Shown one piece after another: positions 7,736 to 14,444 of a stretch of 17,327 nt of DNA (position 1 is the stretch's first letter; every line of letters begins with the position of its first letter). Origin of the DNA: Methanosarcina sp. UBA5 (lineage in GTDB: Archaea; Halobacteriota; Methanosarcinia; Methanosarcinales; Methanosarcinaceae); assembly GCF_002505485.1 (NCBI RefSeq), contig NZ_DAVG01000031.1, positions 1 through 17,327 of the forward strand. The letters are read 5' to 3'. The position numbers and the translations under genes are program-made. A model generated the notes under the pieces. That model worked only from the letters and a program-made list of their open reading frames with translations. It had not been told where the DNA came from and searched no databases.

Positions 7736-9280
7736 TCACAAATTTTCTTGAGAGATACATTTTTGCCCTGCAACATACCTCTCCGACCCTGTGTATTCGA
7801 CAAGTTTTCCATTATCCAGTACGGATATTGAACCATGCCCACAGCAGATCAGGCATTTTTTGTTTTTTCCAGCAAGTTGTTCATCAATATCGGAAATGAG
7901 GGAAAGAAGGGCCTGCCTTTCTTTTCGCGCAAGCTTGCTGTCAACATTCACCGATGTCATAAGATAATCAGCCAGAACATTATATTCCGTTCTATCAGGG
8001 CTCAAACTTTTGAAATTGATCACTGCGTCTTCAGGAAAGAGCAGTCCCTCTTCTGAGCAGAGATAGAAAACTTCTCCATGCATATGCCCGCCCATCCCTG
8101 CAAGGGCTTCGAACTCAAGGTCGCCGATCCGAAACCGAGCAATAATAGGGAACTCGCCCCGTTTTTCGATTGTTTCGCCTGAGAGAGAGATTTCGGGAAA
8201 GAGAACTGTGTTTGAAGGAGGAGTAAACCTGGAAAAAAGGTTAATTATCTTCGTATAGACCTCTTCCAGAATACAACCCTGGCTGCTTGACCCATAGGCT
8301 CTGCTGGTTTCCCGTGTGATCAGAAAAGTTTCGCGATTGAGATAGGAAGGTACAGGAAAACAACCAGCAGCCCCACAGTGATCGGCATCGGCATGAGTAA
8401 TATAGATCTTCAACCGGCTCAGATCTCCAAGCCCGTAATACTGGAGCATATTCACGATGTCTTGGTAATAAATTCCATACCCTGTGTCAATCATGACCCT
8501 TTCGGAAGGGGTATCAAAGAGATAGATGTTTCCTCCACATGGAGGTTGAAAACAGAAAAGTTCAATATCGTCCTTTATTCTGACCCTCTGTACATCGGCA
8601 TAAAAATTGTCTCCTGATGTCCGGTTAAGGCAATCCCCAACTTTCAAGATGTTCTCAAAAACCTCAATAGGGTCTTTCTGAAGGTTTGATAGTTCCTGGG
8701 TAATATGATTAATGTCATGCAGGAACCTCATCAAAAAAGCATCTTCAGCACTTCCGATAAACGACCTTAGCTTCTGGGCCAGCCTGAGGTAAAATACCGT
8801 ATCGTCAAGTTTCTCCCCGGTTGTATCATATTCTAAAATATCTAGCCGGTATCTGGACTTAAGCTGGTTCAGGAGAGCATCTATCATGTTAGGGTTTTCA
8901 ATGTGAAGACCTACAACAAGCCTTTCAGGATGTTGTCCCCGATCATCAAAATCAAGAAAAGTAATGTTTGCTCCCGATGAGGTAATATGATTCAGAAAGT
9001 CAAATAAAGCGCCAGAACAGTTCGGGAGATAGACATGGAATTTCACGAAAGCTACAGGCTGAAGGGAAGTCTGAAGATAGCCTATTTTTCCCAGTTCTTC
9101 GCGAATCTTCTCATAAGCCTGCGAAACAGAAGTCACTTCAAAGAAAACGGTGTGCGTATCTATCCTGTGGTCGTACTGAATCCGGTTAATATTTCCCTCG
9201 TACCGCTTGATGATTTCGGCTGCCCTGTGCAATGCTCCGGGTCTGTCAGGCATGCAGGCAATAAAAGAGAATTGTTCCAT
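7736..9280 (-). CDS. ACT-ACT-metallo-beta-lactamase fusion protein
   Basis: 514 residues, probably cytosolic. Residues ~4-70 (FIACMPDRPGALHRAAEII) and ~79-150 (VKFHVYLPNCSGALFDFLNHI) are two ACT-type ligand-binding domains. A helical linker (~160-235) leads to a metallo-beta-lactamase fold (~240-505). Candidate metal ligands are H296-x-D298-x-D300-H301 in THADADH, H399 in GGHMHG, D418 in PEDAV and H482 in CCGHG; the classical second His of HxHxDH is Asp here. The predicted reaction is hydrolysis by a mono- or dinuclear metal site, gated by an amino acid or similar small ligand on the ACT domains; substrate unknown. Start ATG at 9280 follows GGGGATG with a leader of about 18 nt. Transcribed towards the DUF2795 gene. 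Confidence 0.85.
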   Translation of the reverse strand: MEQFSFIACMPDRPGALHRAAEIIKRYEGNINRIQYDHRIDTHTVFFEVTSVSQAYEKIREELGKIGYLQTSLQPVAFVKFHVYLPNCSGALFDFLNHITSSGANITFLDFDDRGQHPERLVVGLHIENPNMIDALLNQLKSRYRLDILEYDTTGEKLDDTVFYLRLAQKLRSFIGSAEDAFLMRFLHDINHITQELSNLQKDPIEVFENILKVGDCLNRTSGDNFYADVQRVRIKDDIELFCFQPPCGGNIYLFDTPSERVMIDTGYGIYYQDIVNMLQYYGLGDLSRLKIYITHADADHCGAAGCFPVPSYLNRETFLITRETSRAYGSSSQGCILEEVYTKIINLFSRFTPPSNTVLFPEISLSGETIEKRGEFPIIARFRIGDLEFEALAGMGGHMHGEVFYLCSEEGLLFPEDAVINFKSLSPDRTEYNVLADYLMTSVNVDSKLARKERQALLSLISDIDEQLAGKNKKCLICCGHGSISVLDNGKLVEYTGSERYVAGQKCISQENL

Positions 9281-9318
9281 TGAACATCCCCTGATTAAAC
9301 AACCCTATTTTTTTGATA

Positions 9319-9328
9319 ATATAATAAA
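9319..9328 (-). promoter_or_regulatory. TATA box of the ACT-MBL gene
   Basis: TTTATTATAT on the minus strand, 39-48 bp upstream of the ATG at 9280. Initiation near 9298 would leave a short leader containing the GGGGATG ribosome binding site. Confidence 0.5.
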
Positions 9329-9381
9329 CCCTGCTTTACCTTAAGCTTTCCTACAGTATATAGAGAAAAGAAGATCCATGG

Positions 9382-9891
9382 TTAAAGTTCCAGCACAAGG
9401 GTAGAAAGTCCAAGGGCTTCAAAAGCTTTATTGATCTCTGAAAGAGGATTATTGGTTCTATAAAATAGATGAGAGCTGCATGCACAGTCTGTACACCCGA
9501 AGCCGGACACCGAATCCCCTCCGATCCTGCTGGCAAGTGCACATTCAAGCCGAGCAGAAGTAAAGGCATAAACTACTGAAACCAGTCTGAAAGCAGGACT
9601 CAGATGAAGATAATCTACGTGCCATCTGGGACTTCGGTCCCGATTTTGGGAAAGGTTGATATGCCTCTGTGCCCTTTTAAGGCCTCCTGGCCCCAGAGCC
9701 GATCCCACATAGATATGAAATCCTGGATAGAAAGAAAAGTTCCCCTTTTTACCCACCTCGATCTTGCAAGCTCGATTTTCGAATATTAAACAATAGACGC
9801 CTTTTTCGGAAAAACTATCTTTTTCAGAATAGTCATTTTTTTCAGAGTAAACATTTTTTTTGGAATAACCATTTTTTTTGGAAAAATCCAT
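9382..9891 (-). CDS. GIY-YIG / DUF123 family protein with repetitive N-terminus
   Basis: 169 residues. From about residue 32 it matches the DUF123 branch of GIY-YIG-like nucleases: GVYCLIF, FHIYVGSALGPGG (the YVG strand of the fold), LKRAQRH, then WHVDYL, an acidic ECALASRIGG, and cysteines in GFGCTDCACSSHLFY. The family is often linked to DNA repair (found fused or next to endonuclease III in some archaea), but activity is unproven. Residues 3-32 are five six-residue repeats of the form [FY]-S-[KE]-K-[NDG]-x, coded by an 18-bp DNA repeat and absent from typical members. Start ATG at 9891 has GAGG seven bases upstream, within a separate 19-bp repeat. Lies 76 bp after the ADP-ribosylglycohydrolase stop. 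Confidence 0.85.
   Translation of the reverse strand: MDFSKKNGYSKKNVYSEKNDYSEKDSFSEKGVYCLIFENRACKIEVGKKGNFSFYPGFHIYVGSALGPGGLKRAQRHINLSQNRDRSPRWHVDYLHLSPAFRLVSVVYAFTSARLECALASRIGGDSVSGFGCTDCACSSHLFYRTNNPLSEINKAFEALGLSTLVLEL
9796..9885 (-). repeat. 18-bp in-frame tandem repeat at the start of the DUF123 gene
   Basis: Five 18-bp units, each coding an aromatic-Ser-Lys/Glu-Lys-Asn/Asp-x hexapeptide. The A-rich and T-rich tracts within units vary slightly. Copy-number change would keep the reading frame. Confidence 0.85.
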
Positions 9892-9983
9892 TTCAAGACC
9901 TCAATTTACTTCAAAATCTCAATTCAACTTCAAGACCTCAACCGAACTTCAGGACCCCAGTCGAACCTCAAGATCTCAATTTG
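9891..9983. repeat. 19-bp tandem repeat between two genes, about five copies
   Basis: Imperfect 18-19-bp units of the type CTTCAAGACCTCAATTCAA on the plus strand run from the DUF123 start codon to just past the stop of the ADP-ribosylglycohydrolase (the last copy covers the TGA at 9968). On the minus strand nearly every unit carries a GAGGTCTTGAA-like, Shine-Dalgarno-like core; the copy next to the ATG acts as the probable ribosome binding site. Confidence 0.85.
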
Positions 9984-10936
9984 CTCCCTGAAAGCTGAAA
10001 ATACTTTTCAAGCAAAAGCCCGACCATTTCCTCTAGTTTTTCTTTCTCTTTAAGCGCTTCAATCCAGAGAGCAGGCACTGCGTCAATTCCCATCCGAGCT
10101 CCAAGAATGCCTCCTGCCACACTCGCAACTGAATCTGAGTCTCCGGTAATGTTTACTGCGGTCTGTACTGCTTTTTTATAATCATTCGGATAACGTAATA
10201 TGCAGAAGTATGCCAGAGCAAAAGTTTCATCCGCGTACCAGCCCTGTCCGAGTTTCTTCAAACCTTCTTCGTCTCCAATGTCGCTATAAGCCGTTTTATA
10301 GGAACTTTTCAGTGCCTGAGTGAATTCTTGAGAAATTCCCTGAGTTACCTCAAGAAGTGGTTCAAACATTTCCCTGGGTTCCACCTCGTCAAGAGCCAAT
10401 TTTACGGCGTATGCCCCTGCAAGGGAAGCAGCTTCTGAAACTGGATGGGTATGAGTAATTCTGCCGGAAATTGAAGCTGCTTTAATCAGTTTTTCAGGAT
10501 CGTTCCGGAAGATAAAGCCAAGGATTCCAACCCGCATGAGGCTTCCACATGTTTTTGAATTTAGTCCGGAATTGCTCCAGTGAATTCCGTCCTTAAGATT
10601 CAGGGCTGCACCTCTGGTAGTTGCTCCTGCGCCCAGGTCAGGTTCATCCAGCCAGAGTACAAGTTCCTCTGCTATCTTGTCCATAAGCTCGGGAAATTTA
10701 AGTTCTGCTCCTCGAAGCAGAGCCCTGGCAAGTACAAGCATTAATTGAGTATCATCAGTCCAGGGAGAATTGGGCGGGAGTTCAAGGATTCCTTTTTCTC
10801 CGTACTTATTTTTGATTTGCTCAAGGGTTAGATGTTCTACCGGGCGGCCGAGGGCATCTGCGCAGGCAGTACCAAAAAGGTAGCCACGAAGCTTTTTTCC
10901 GATATATAGAATATCTCCCAGATTTCCCGCTCTCAT
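9968..10936 (-). CDS. ADP-ribosylglycohydrolase family protein (DraG-like)
   Basis: 322 residues, the usual size of the all-helical DraG/ARH fold, cytosolic. Signature motifs are ADALGRPVE (26-34), TDDTQ (60-64), HPVSEAASLAGAYA (~165-178) and ITGDSDSVASVAGG (264-277), which together supply the Asp/Thr ligands of the dinuclear Mg site (TDDT and GDSDS). It should hydrolyse an ADP-ribose linkage on a protein or small molecule. In nitrogen fixers DraG reverses nitrogenase reductase inactivation, but no nif gene or DraT partner is in view, so substrate is open. ATG at 10936 has only a weak GGAA upstream. The stop codon is embedded in a 19-bp tandem repeat that continues to the next gene. Confidence 0.92.
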   Translation of the reverse strand: MRAGNLGDILYIGKKLRGYLFGTACADALGRPVEHLTLEQIKNKYGEKGILELPPNSPWTDDTQLMLVLARALLRGAELKFPELMDKIAEELVLWLDEPDLGAGATTRGAALNLKDGIHWSNSGLNSKTCGSLMRVGILGFIFRNDPEKLIKAASISGRITHTHPVSEAASLAGAYAVKLALDEVEPREMFEPLLEVTQGISQEFTQALKSSYKTAYSDIGDEEGLKKLGQGWYADETFALAYFCILRYPNDYKKAVQTAVNITGDSDSVASVAGGILGARMGIDAVPALWIEALKEKEKLEEMVGLLLEKYFQLSGSKLRS

Positions 10937-11381
10937 CGTTCCAGTCCATGATTCTCTTGATTAGGCTTTTAGAGATGGTCCATAAAAAATGATCAGTAAT
11001 CTAGTGCTTCGATTCCCAAATAACTCCATTATTTGGTGAGGGATTTATTGATCACGAGATGGATTTTGAAGTTTAGGTTTATGGATGTAATCTGGAATCG
11101 ATACACTAGGAATGATTTTCTTATTTAATGTATTAAATATCTTCCAATCTTTCTCTTAATAAGATTTTAGGCAAACGTTTTTCCCTATGAGCCGGCAGTG
11201 TGCCTAATTTGCTGTAAAATCACAAATCTCAATAAGTTATTGGGGAATAAATCCCGCCTCAAGAGAACCAAATTTCATTCAGTATGCAATAATTTGACGT
11301 TGAATTCACAGAAAATTTGCAACACTGCCAACTTACACACTTGAAGTAAATAAAATAGACAATGTGTTTAAATTTTGAGAG
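10937..11381. other. Non-coding region containing a small palindromic element
   Basis: No gene is supported. Apart from the 109-bp palindromic element listed separately, it is AT-rich DNA with no clear RNA or coding signal. The short minus-strand frame at 11259-11447 enters the mobile element and is not called. Confidence 0.45.
11001..11109. repeat. 109-bp palindromic MITE-like element or structured RNA
   Basis: The ends CTAGTGCTTCGATTCC (11001-11016) and GGAATCGATACACTAG (11094-11109) are inverted repeats matching at 14 of 16 positions. Inside, directly after the left arm, lies a perfect 8-bp stem CCAAATAA/TTATTTGG (11016-11036). No coding frame. Size and terminal inverted repeats fit a miniature transposable element; a structured RNA is an alternative. 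Confidence 0.5.
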
Positions 11382-11594
11382 ATCAATCAAAGTTGCGCTG
11401 GCGCACCCCGCTGCAAGCAACGGGGTATGTTCGCGCCACCGCTCCAAATTCCGTTAAAGGAAATAATAGCCCTAAACAATTTAGTTTGAGCAGAAGTTAA
11501 TAACCGAAAAATGGAATTGATAAATTATATAATCATCAACGGTTACCTGGGAAGTTTTCCCATCCCCGCAGCAAGCTAGCGGGGTATTGACTGA
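11382..11594 (-). mobile_element. Double-hairpin mobile element, copy A (inverted relative to copy B)
   Basis: Near-identical, in reverse complement, to 15401-15610; a 119-nt block (11403-11521) matches 15471-15589 without a difference. Each end holds a strong hairpin: CCCCGCTGCAAGCAACGGGG (11406-11425), a nine-pair stem with one G-T, and the stem at 11564-11584 (CCCCGC/GCGGGG, then GCT/AGC with one unpaired base). A third dyad, TGGGAA/TTCCCA, lies near 11549-11561. No coding capacity. Subterminal hairpins with a bulged base resemble the ends of IS200/IS605 elements, so a non-autonomous derivative is my best reading. Ends are set where similarity to the other copy stops. Confidence 0.8.
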
Positions 11595-11731
11595 AATAAA
11601 AATTTAAAAGCCATTTTCGTGATAGGAAACTTATTGGTCATTCGGAATTTGAAAACTCAGAGATTCTTTTTGTTTTAGGATAAGCTCGATGACAATAACT
11701 ATACTCCGCTAGACGAAGCTTTTGAGCAAAC
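11595..11731. other. Short non-coding stretch before the fluoride riboswitch
   Basis: A plus-strand frame ending at 11757 (KLDDNNYTPLDEAFEQ...) could be the tail of a lost gene, but it is too short and not recognised. Otherwise only AT-rich DNA between the hairpin element and the riboswitch promoter. Confidence 0.3.
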
Positions 11732-11741
11732 TATTTATTTA
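11732..11741 (+). promoter_or_regulatory. TATA box driving the fluoride riboswitch transcript
   Basis: TATTTATTTA preceded by GCAAAC. Initiation about 25 nt downstream falls at roughly 11757-11766, right at the 5' edge of the riboswitch, which is how fluoride aptamers usually sit in their transcripts. Confidence 0.55.
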
Positions 11742-11761
11742 ATGCAAGGAAAAAGGTAACC

Positions 11762-11824
11762 TATAGGTGATGAAGTCCGCCTAGACTTTATAATCTAAAC
11801 CTTTTATGCTGATGACTTCTACAT
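11762..11824 (+). ncRNA. Fluoride riboswitch (crcB motif)
   Basis: Two conserved blocks of the crcB-motif RNA are present: GGTGATGAAGTCCGCC (11766-11781) and GCTGATGACTTCTAC (11808-11822). The first forms the P1 stem GGTG/CGCC around the loop ATGAAGTC. Its loop GAAGTC (11772-11777) is perfectly complementary to GACTTC (11814-11819), the defining pseudoknot of this class. The intervening ~26 nt (containing TAAAC) is AT-rich and does not form the usual clean stem, so this part may be variant or decaying. It binds fluoride and should raise expression of the genes that follow. A crcB reading frame begins 20 nt downstream, which independently supports the call. Confidence 0.87.
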
Positions 11825-11843
11825 CAATTATTGAGGTTTTAAT

Positions 11844-12019
11844 GTGCATACTGTTTTATTGGTAGGTATAGGCTTCATAGGTACTATATATAGATATATT
11901 TTAGGTGGATGGATTCAAAACAGCTTCGTCAATTTTCCAGTAGTACATTAACCATAAACACAATCGGAAGTTTCTTTTTAGGGAAGTACTTGGAAGTAAG
12001 AAATAGTTGGAAGTGTTGA
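11844..12019 (+). pseudogene. crcB: Fluoride channel CrcB/Fluc, frameshifted and truncated
   Basis: A GTG at 11844 with GAGG seven bases upstream opens a frame reading HTVLLVGIGFIGTIYRYILG then GWIQNSFVNFPV, the start of a CrcB/Fluc fluoride channel. The frame stops at 11949-11951. In the next frame the family signature continues at once as TLTINTIGSFFLG (expected GTLxxNxxGSFxxG), so a single missing G near 11943 explains the shift. After GSFFLG the likeness ends (KYLEVRNSWKC) and the frame closes with TGA at 12017-12019, 1 nt before the pyrophosphatase ATG. Only ~58 of about 120 residues remain, roughly half of the four-helix protein, so a working channel is very unlikely. Lies directly under the fluoride riboswitch. 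Confidence 0.88.
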
Positions 12020-12020
12020 T

Positions 12021-12518
12021 ATGACTGAAAGACAGGTCGAAAGCGTAATTGTTGAAATTCCAAAAGGGAGCCGGAACAAATTCGAATATGATAAAGAAAA
12101 GAGACTGATTAAATTCGACAGAATGCTTTCTTCTTCAATGGTATATCCCTCGGATTATGGTTTTTTCCCCGACACTCTGTCCCTTGATGGCGACCCTTTA
12201 GATGCTATGGTTCTAACTTGGGAACCCACATTTCCGGGCTGCGTAATCGATGTCTATCTTATAGCATTATTTGACATGGAAGATTATAAAGGAAGAGATC
12301 AGAAAATCCTATGTGTTCCAAAGAATGATCCAATGTGGAATTATATTGAGTCAGTCGACCAGGTTCCGCCTCATTTATTTAAGGAAATTACTCATTTCTT
12401 CCAAACTTATAAGAACTTAGATAAAAAACAAGTGAAAGTTATCGGTTGGAAAAGCCTCGAAACAGCAATCACTGTACTTCAGGAGGCTAAAGATCGATAC
12501 ACTGAGCAAAAGAAATAA
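12021..12518 (+). CDS. ppa: Family I inorganic pyrophosphatase
   Basis: 165-residue cytosolic enzyme hydrolysing pyrophosphate to phosphate, pulling biosynthetic reactions forward. The family I active site is complete: K20 and E22 in NKFEYD, R34, YPSDYGF (42-48), the DGDPLD signature (D56, D58, D61), D88 and D93 in EDYKGRD with the same spacing as E. coli D97/D102, and K139 in VKVIGW. HFFQTYKNLD near the end is also typical. The ATG at 12021 follows the crcB remnant stop by 1 nt, with only a weak GGAAGTG upstream. Family I pyrophosphatases are classic fluoride-inhibited enzymes, and pyrophosphatase genes are known members of fluoride-riboswitch regulons, so control by the upstream switch is likely. 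Independent expression from within the crcB remnant cannot be excluded. Confidence 0.96.
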   Translation: MTERQVESVIVEIPKGSRNKFEYDKEKRLIKFDRMLSSSMVYPSDYGFFPDTLSLDGDPLDAMVLTWEPTFPGCVIDVYLIALFDMEDYKGRDQKILCVPKNDPMWNYIESVDQVPPHLFKEITHFFQTYKNLDKKQVKVIGWKSLETAITVLQEAKDRYTEQKK

Positions 12519-13134
12519 CGCAAAATACAGCCAATTTTAAGCATGTAATGGCATCATTTGAAGGGCTTTGTGCTTTGAGCGGTATGATTCCCTTCCTTAT
12601 CTTTCGTCCTTCAGAATTGGCACGTACTGCATCCTTTTAGGGCTTCTTTGGAGATGTTAAAGCCCAGTTTATGGGGGTGATTTGCAGCATCCATGTCAAA
12701 GAACACAACATATTATGCAAATTATTGATGGTGCTATTTTTTGATCTTGTGAACTGCAGGGGAAGAGATGCCTGCAGCCCGTAAGGAGGTCTGTCTGGGG
12801 TATCAGTGTATCGATTAAGGAAGAGGTTACTTTTCGAGAGGTGAAGCCTTTTTGCGGAAGAAAAGAGGTTGTGCGTATCGGATCCATTTTTTGAATTTCT
12901 TTAAAAAGAACTTGAGAATCCACATTCGTGGGTCATTCAATTTTCTATCTAGAAAGTCCATTTTTTGCTAGACCTTTAGATTGTGTAAAATGTATTAATC
13001 TGTCTCGTAAAACGTGTTTGAGAAGAGAGTGTTTTAAGTTTGAGATGGGAGTATTTTAAAACAAAATACCGTAAGTAAAATCTTCTGAAAAATTAAAGAA
13101 GAATGGTTTTAATAAAAGTGTTTTCTTAACAGCC
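12519..13134. other. Intergenic region, possibly with decayed coding sequence on the minus strand
   Basis: No intact gene. On the minus strand, protein-like stretches occur in different frames, for example RMWILKFFLKKFKKWIRYAQ (near 12870-12930) and FFDMDAANHPHKLGFNISKE (near 12640-12700), which would fit a gene broken by shifts, perhaps another insertion sequence; I cannot name it. A perfect dyad CTGCAGG/CCTGCAG with a 10-nt loop lies at 12754-12777. Confidence 0.35.
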
Positions 13135-13503
13135 TTAATAACCTAATTTCTCCATCTCTTTAAGTATTGCTGCGCTGAAATCCGTGAAATGCTGGATTCC
13201 GCCTGTCCAGGCCGCGAGCATCATAGCATCATTAATCTCCGTTCTTGTAGCTCCAAATTTATGAAGTCTTTCGAGGATTTTGACTGCACTCTGTATATTG
13301 TTGCTTGAGCAGGCTATAGCAAAGACCATTAGATGCTTATGTTTTATAGAAAGCCCGCCTTCCCTTTCACTCCAGACGGCTTTATAAAAACTTGCTATCC
13401 CTTCGGCAAAATCTTCGTTTATCTGTCCAGCATAAGCAATAGATCTGGGCAAAAAGCCCTTTAATTCCTTGATTTCTTTAGCAGCTGTCCCCATAATTAT
13501 CAT
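13135..13503 (-). CDS. Carboxymuconolactone decarboxylase-like (AhpD fold) protein lacking the CxxC pair
   Basis: 122 residues, all-helical, with the CMD/AhpD pattern: FYKAVWSEREGGLSIKHKHL, then MVFAIACSSNNIQSAVKI, then FGATRTEINDAMMLAAWTGG. In peroxidase members the middle segment carries C-x-x-C followed by His; here C65 is kept but the second Cys is N68 and the His is absent, so disulfide-based peroxidase chemistry is not expected. Role unknown. The first ATG (13501-13503) has no Shine-Dalgarno, but a TATA-like AATTATATCC (13522-13531) lies about 24 bp before it, so a leaderless mRNA starting at this ATG is plausible; Met4 is the alternative. 213 bp after the DUF2124 gene on the same strand. 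Confidence 0.88.
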   Translation of the reverse strand: MIIMGTAAKEIKELKGFLPRSIAYAGQINEDFAEGIASFYKAVWSEREGGLSIKHKHLMVFAIACSSNNIQSAVKILERLHKFGATRTEINDAMMLAAWTGGIQHFTDFSAAILKEMEKLGY

Positions 13504-13570
13504 ATGTCATAAGTCAGGATCGGATATAATTGTATCTGATTAGAAAATTTACAGGATTAGGAAAATAGGA

Positions 13571-13648
13571 AGGTAAAAAAGAGTAAAGAAAAGTGAGGAA
13601 AAGTAAAGAAAAGTGAGGAAGAGTAAAAAAGAGTAAAGAAAATGTAAA
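13571..13648. repeat. 10-bp purine tandem repeat, about eight copies
   Basis: Consecutive 10-mers of the form RAGTAAAGAA (GAGTAAAGAA, AAGTGAGGAA, AAGTAAAGAA, GAGTAAAAAA and variants) run in strict register. All but a few bases on the plus strand are purines. Non-coding, between two minus-strand genes; about one unit per helical turn. Confidence 0.85.
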
Positions 13649-13716
13649 AAAATGTAGGTAGGAAATTTTTCAACCTCGAAGCCCCAGGAATTCCTGAAAA
13701 TCGATTTCAGAAAATT

Positions 13717-14184
13717 TCAGACTTGCAATACCTCAACTGCTAGGTCAGAGTTAATGATATAGTCAAAGTTGATTATCTCGTCCCACTTCTGCTTCACGAA
13801 CATGGACTGGAAGCAGACTCCAATAATTTTTCCTTTCTCCGAACCTTCAAGGATTTCTGTGGCAACTTCTTTCGCTTTTTCAGGTTTTATCCCTACTTTC
13901 GGCATCGAAAGCCCGCCAAGCAAGACAACAACGTCCGCGTGCTTATCTGTAAGTTCTCCAAGCTGCATGCCTTCATAATCCATGAAGATAGATCTAGCTT
14001 TCTCAAAATCCTCGCTGGAAATAAAAGCAAGTTCCCGGTCTCGGACTACAAAACCGAGAAGTTCTGCAAAAGGGGTGCAGAACCCTGGTGTTCCCACAAA
14101 AGTGATCTTCTTTGCGCTTTCGACAAGGCCCTTGAAGCTGTTCAGGATGCCTCCTACTCCTTGTGAGGTATTTATTATTGTCAC
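13717..14184 (-). CDS. DUF2124 family protein of methanogens
   Basis: 155 residues, soluble. It shows an alternating beta/alpha pattern: ITFVGTPGFCTPFAELLGF (~28-46), RELAFISSEDFEKA, HADVVVLLGGLSMPKVGIKP (~82-101), GKIIGVCFQSMFVKQKWDEI (~118-137) and FDYIINSDLAVEVL, like a Rossmann-type or small hydrolase core. I recognise it as the DUF2124 family, found mainly in methanogenic archaea; function unknown. C36 and C124 could be functional cysteines. The start is GTG at 14182-14184 with GGAG eight bases upstream. A TATA-like AAATATAAT lies near 14252-14260. Upstream of the CMD-like gene. Confidence 0.9.
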   Translation of the reverse strand: MTIINTSQGVGGILNSFKGLVESAKKITFVGTPGFCTPFAELLGFVVRDRELAFISSEDFEKARSIFMDYEGMQLGELTDKHADVVVLLGGLSMPKVGIKPEKAKEVATEILEGSEKGKIIGVCFQSMFVKQKWDEIINFDYIINSDLAVEVLQV

Positions 14185-14444
14185 GAAATTCTCTCCTTAA
14201 GCTTTCAATAGAATCTTTTCTGAGCATTTCTTCATAACATTTCTTTATAGCATTATATTTTTACAGTAGGATTGGAGGCATTTACTTAAATAGATGATGT
14301 TAACAGAGTTTATAAAGGCAGAATCGGGAAAAATAACAATTTTTGGCAGGAATGATAAAATATAGGACATACGCATTTGCCTGCTTTAGAGGCAACTTTC
14401 GAGTTTTTTACTTTTTAATCTAATTCATAGATTGGATTTCTGAT

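Noticed and set aside
7582..7842. 86-residue minus-strand frame overlapping the end of the ACT-MBL gene
   Set aside because: Out-of-frame shadow of that gene's 3' end running on into AT-rich DNA; Lys/Ile/Asn-rich with no family likeness.
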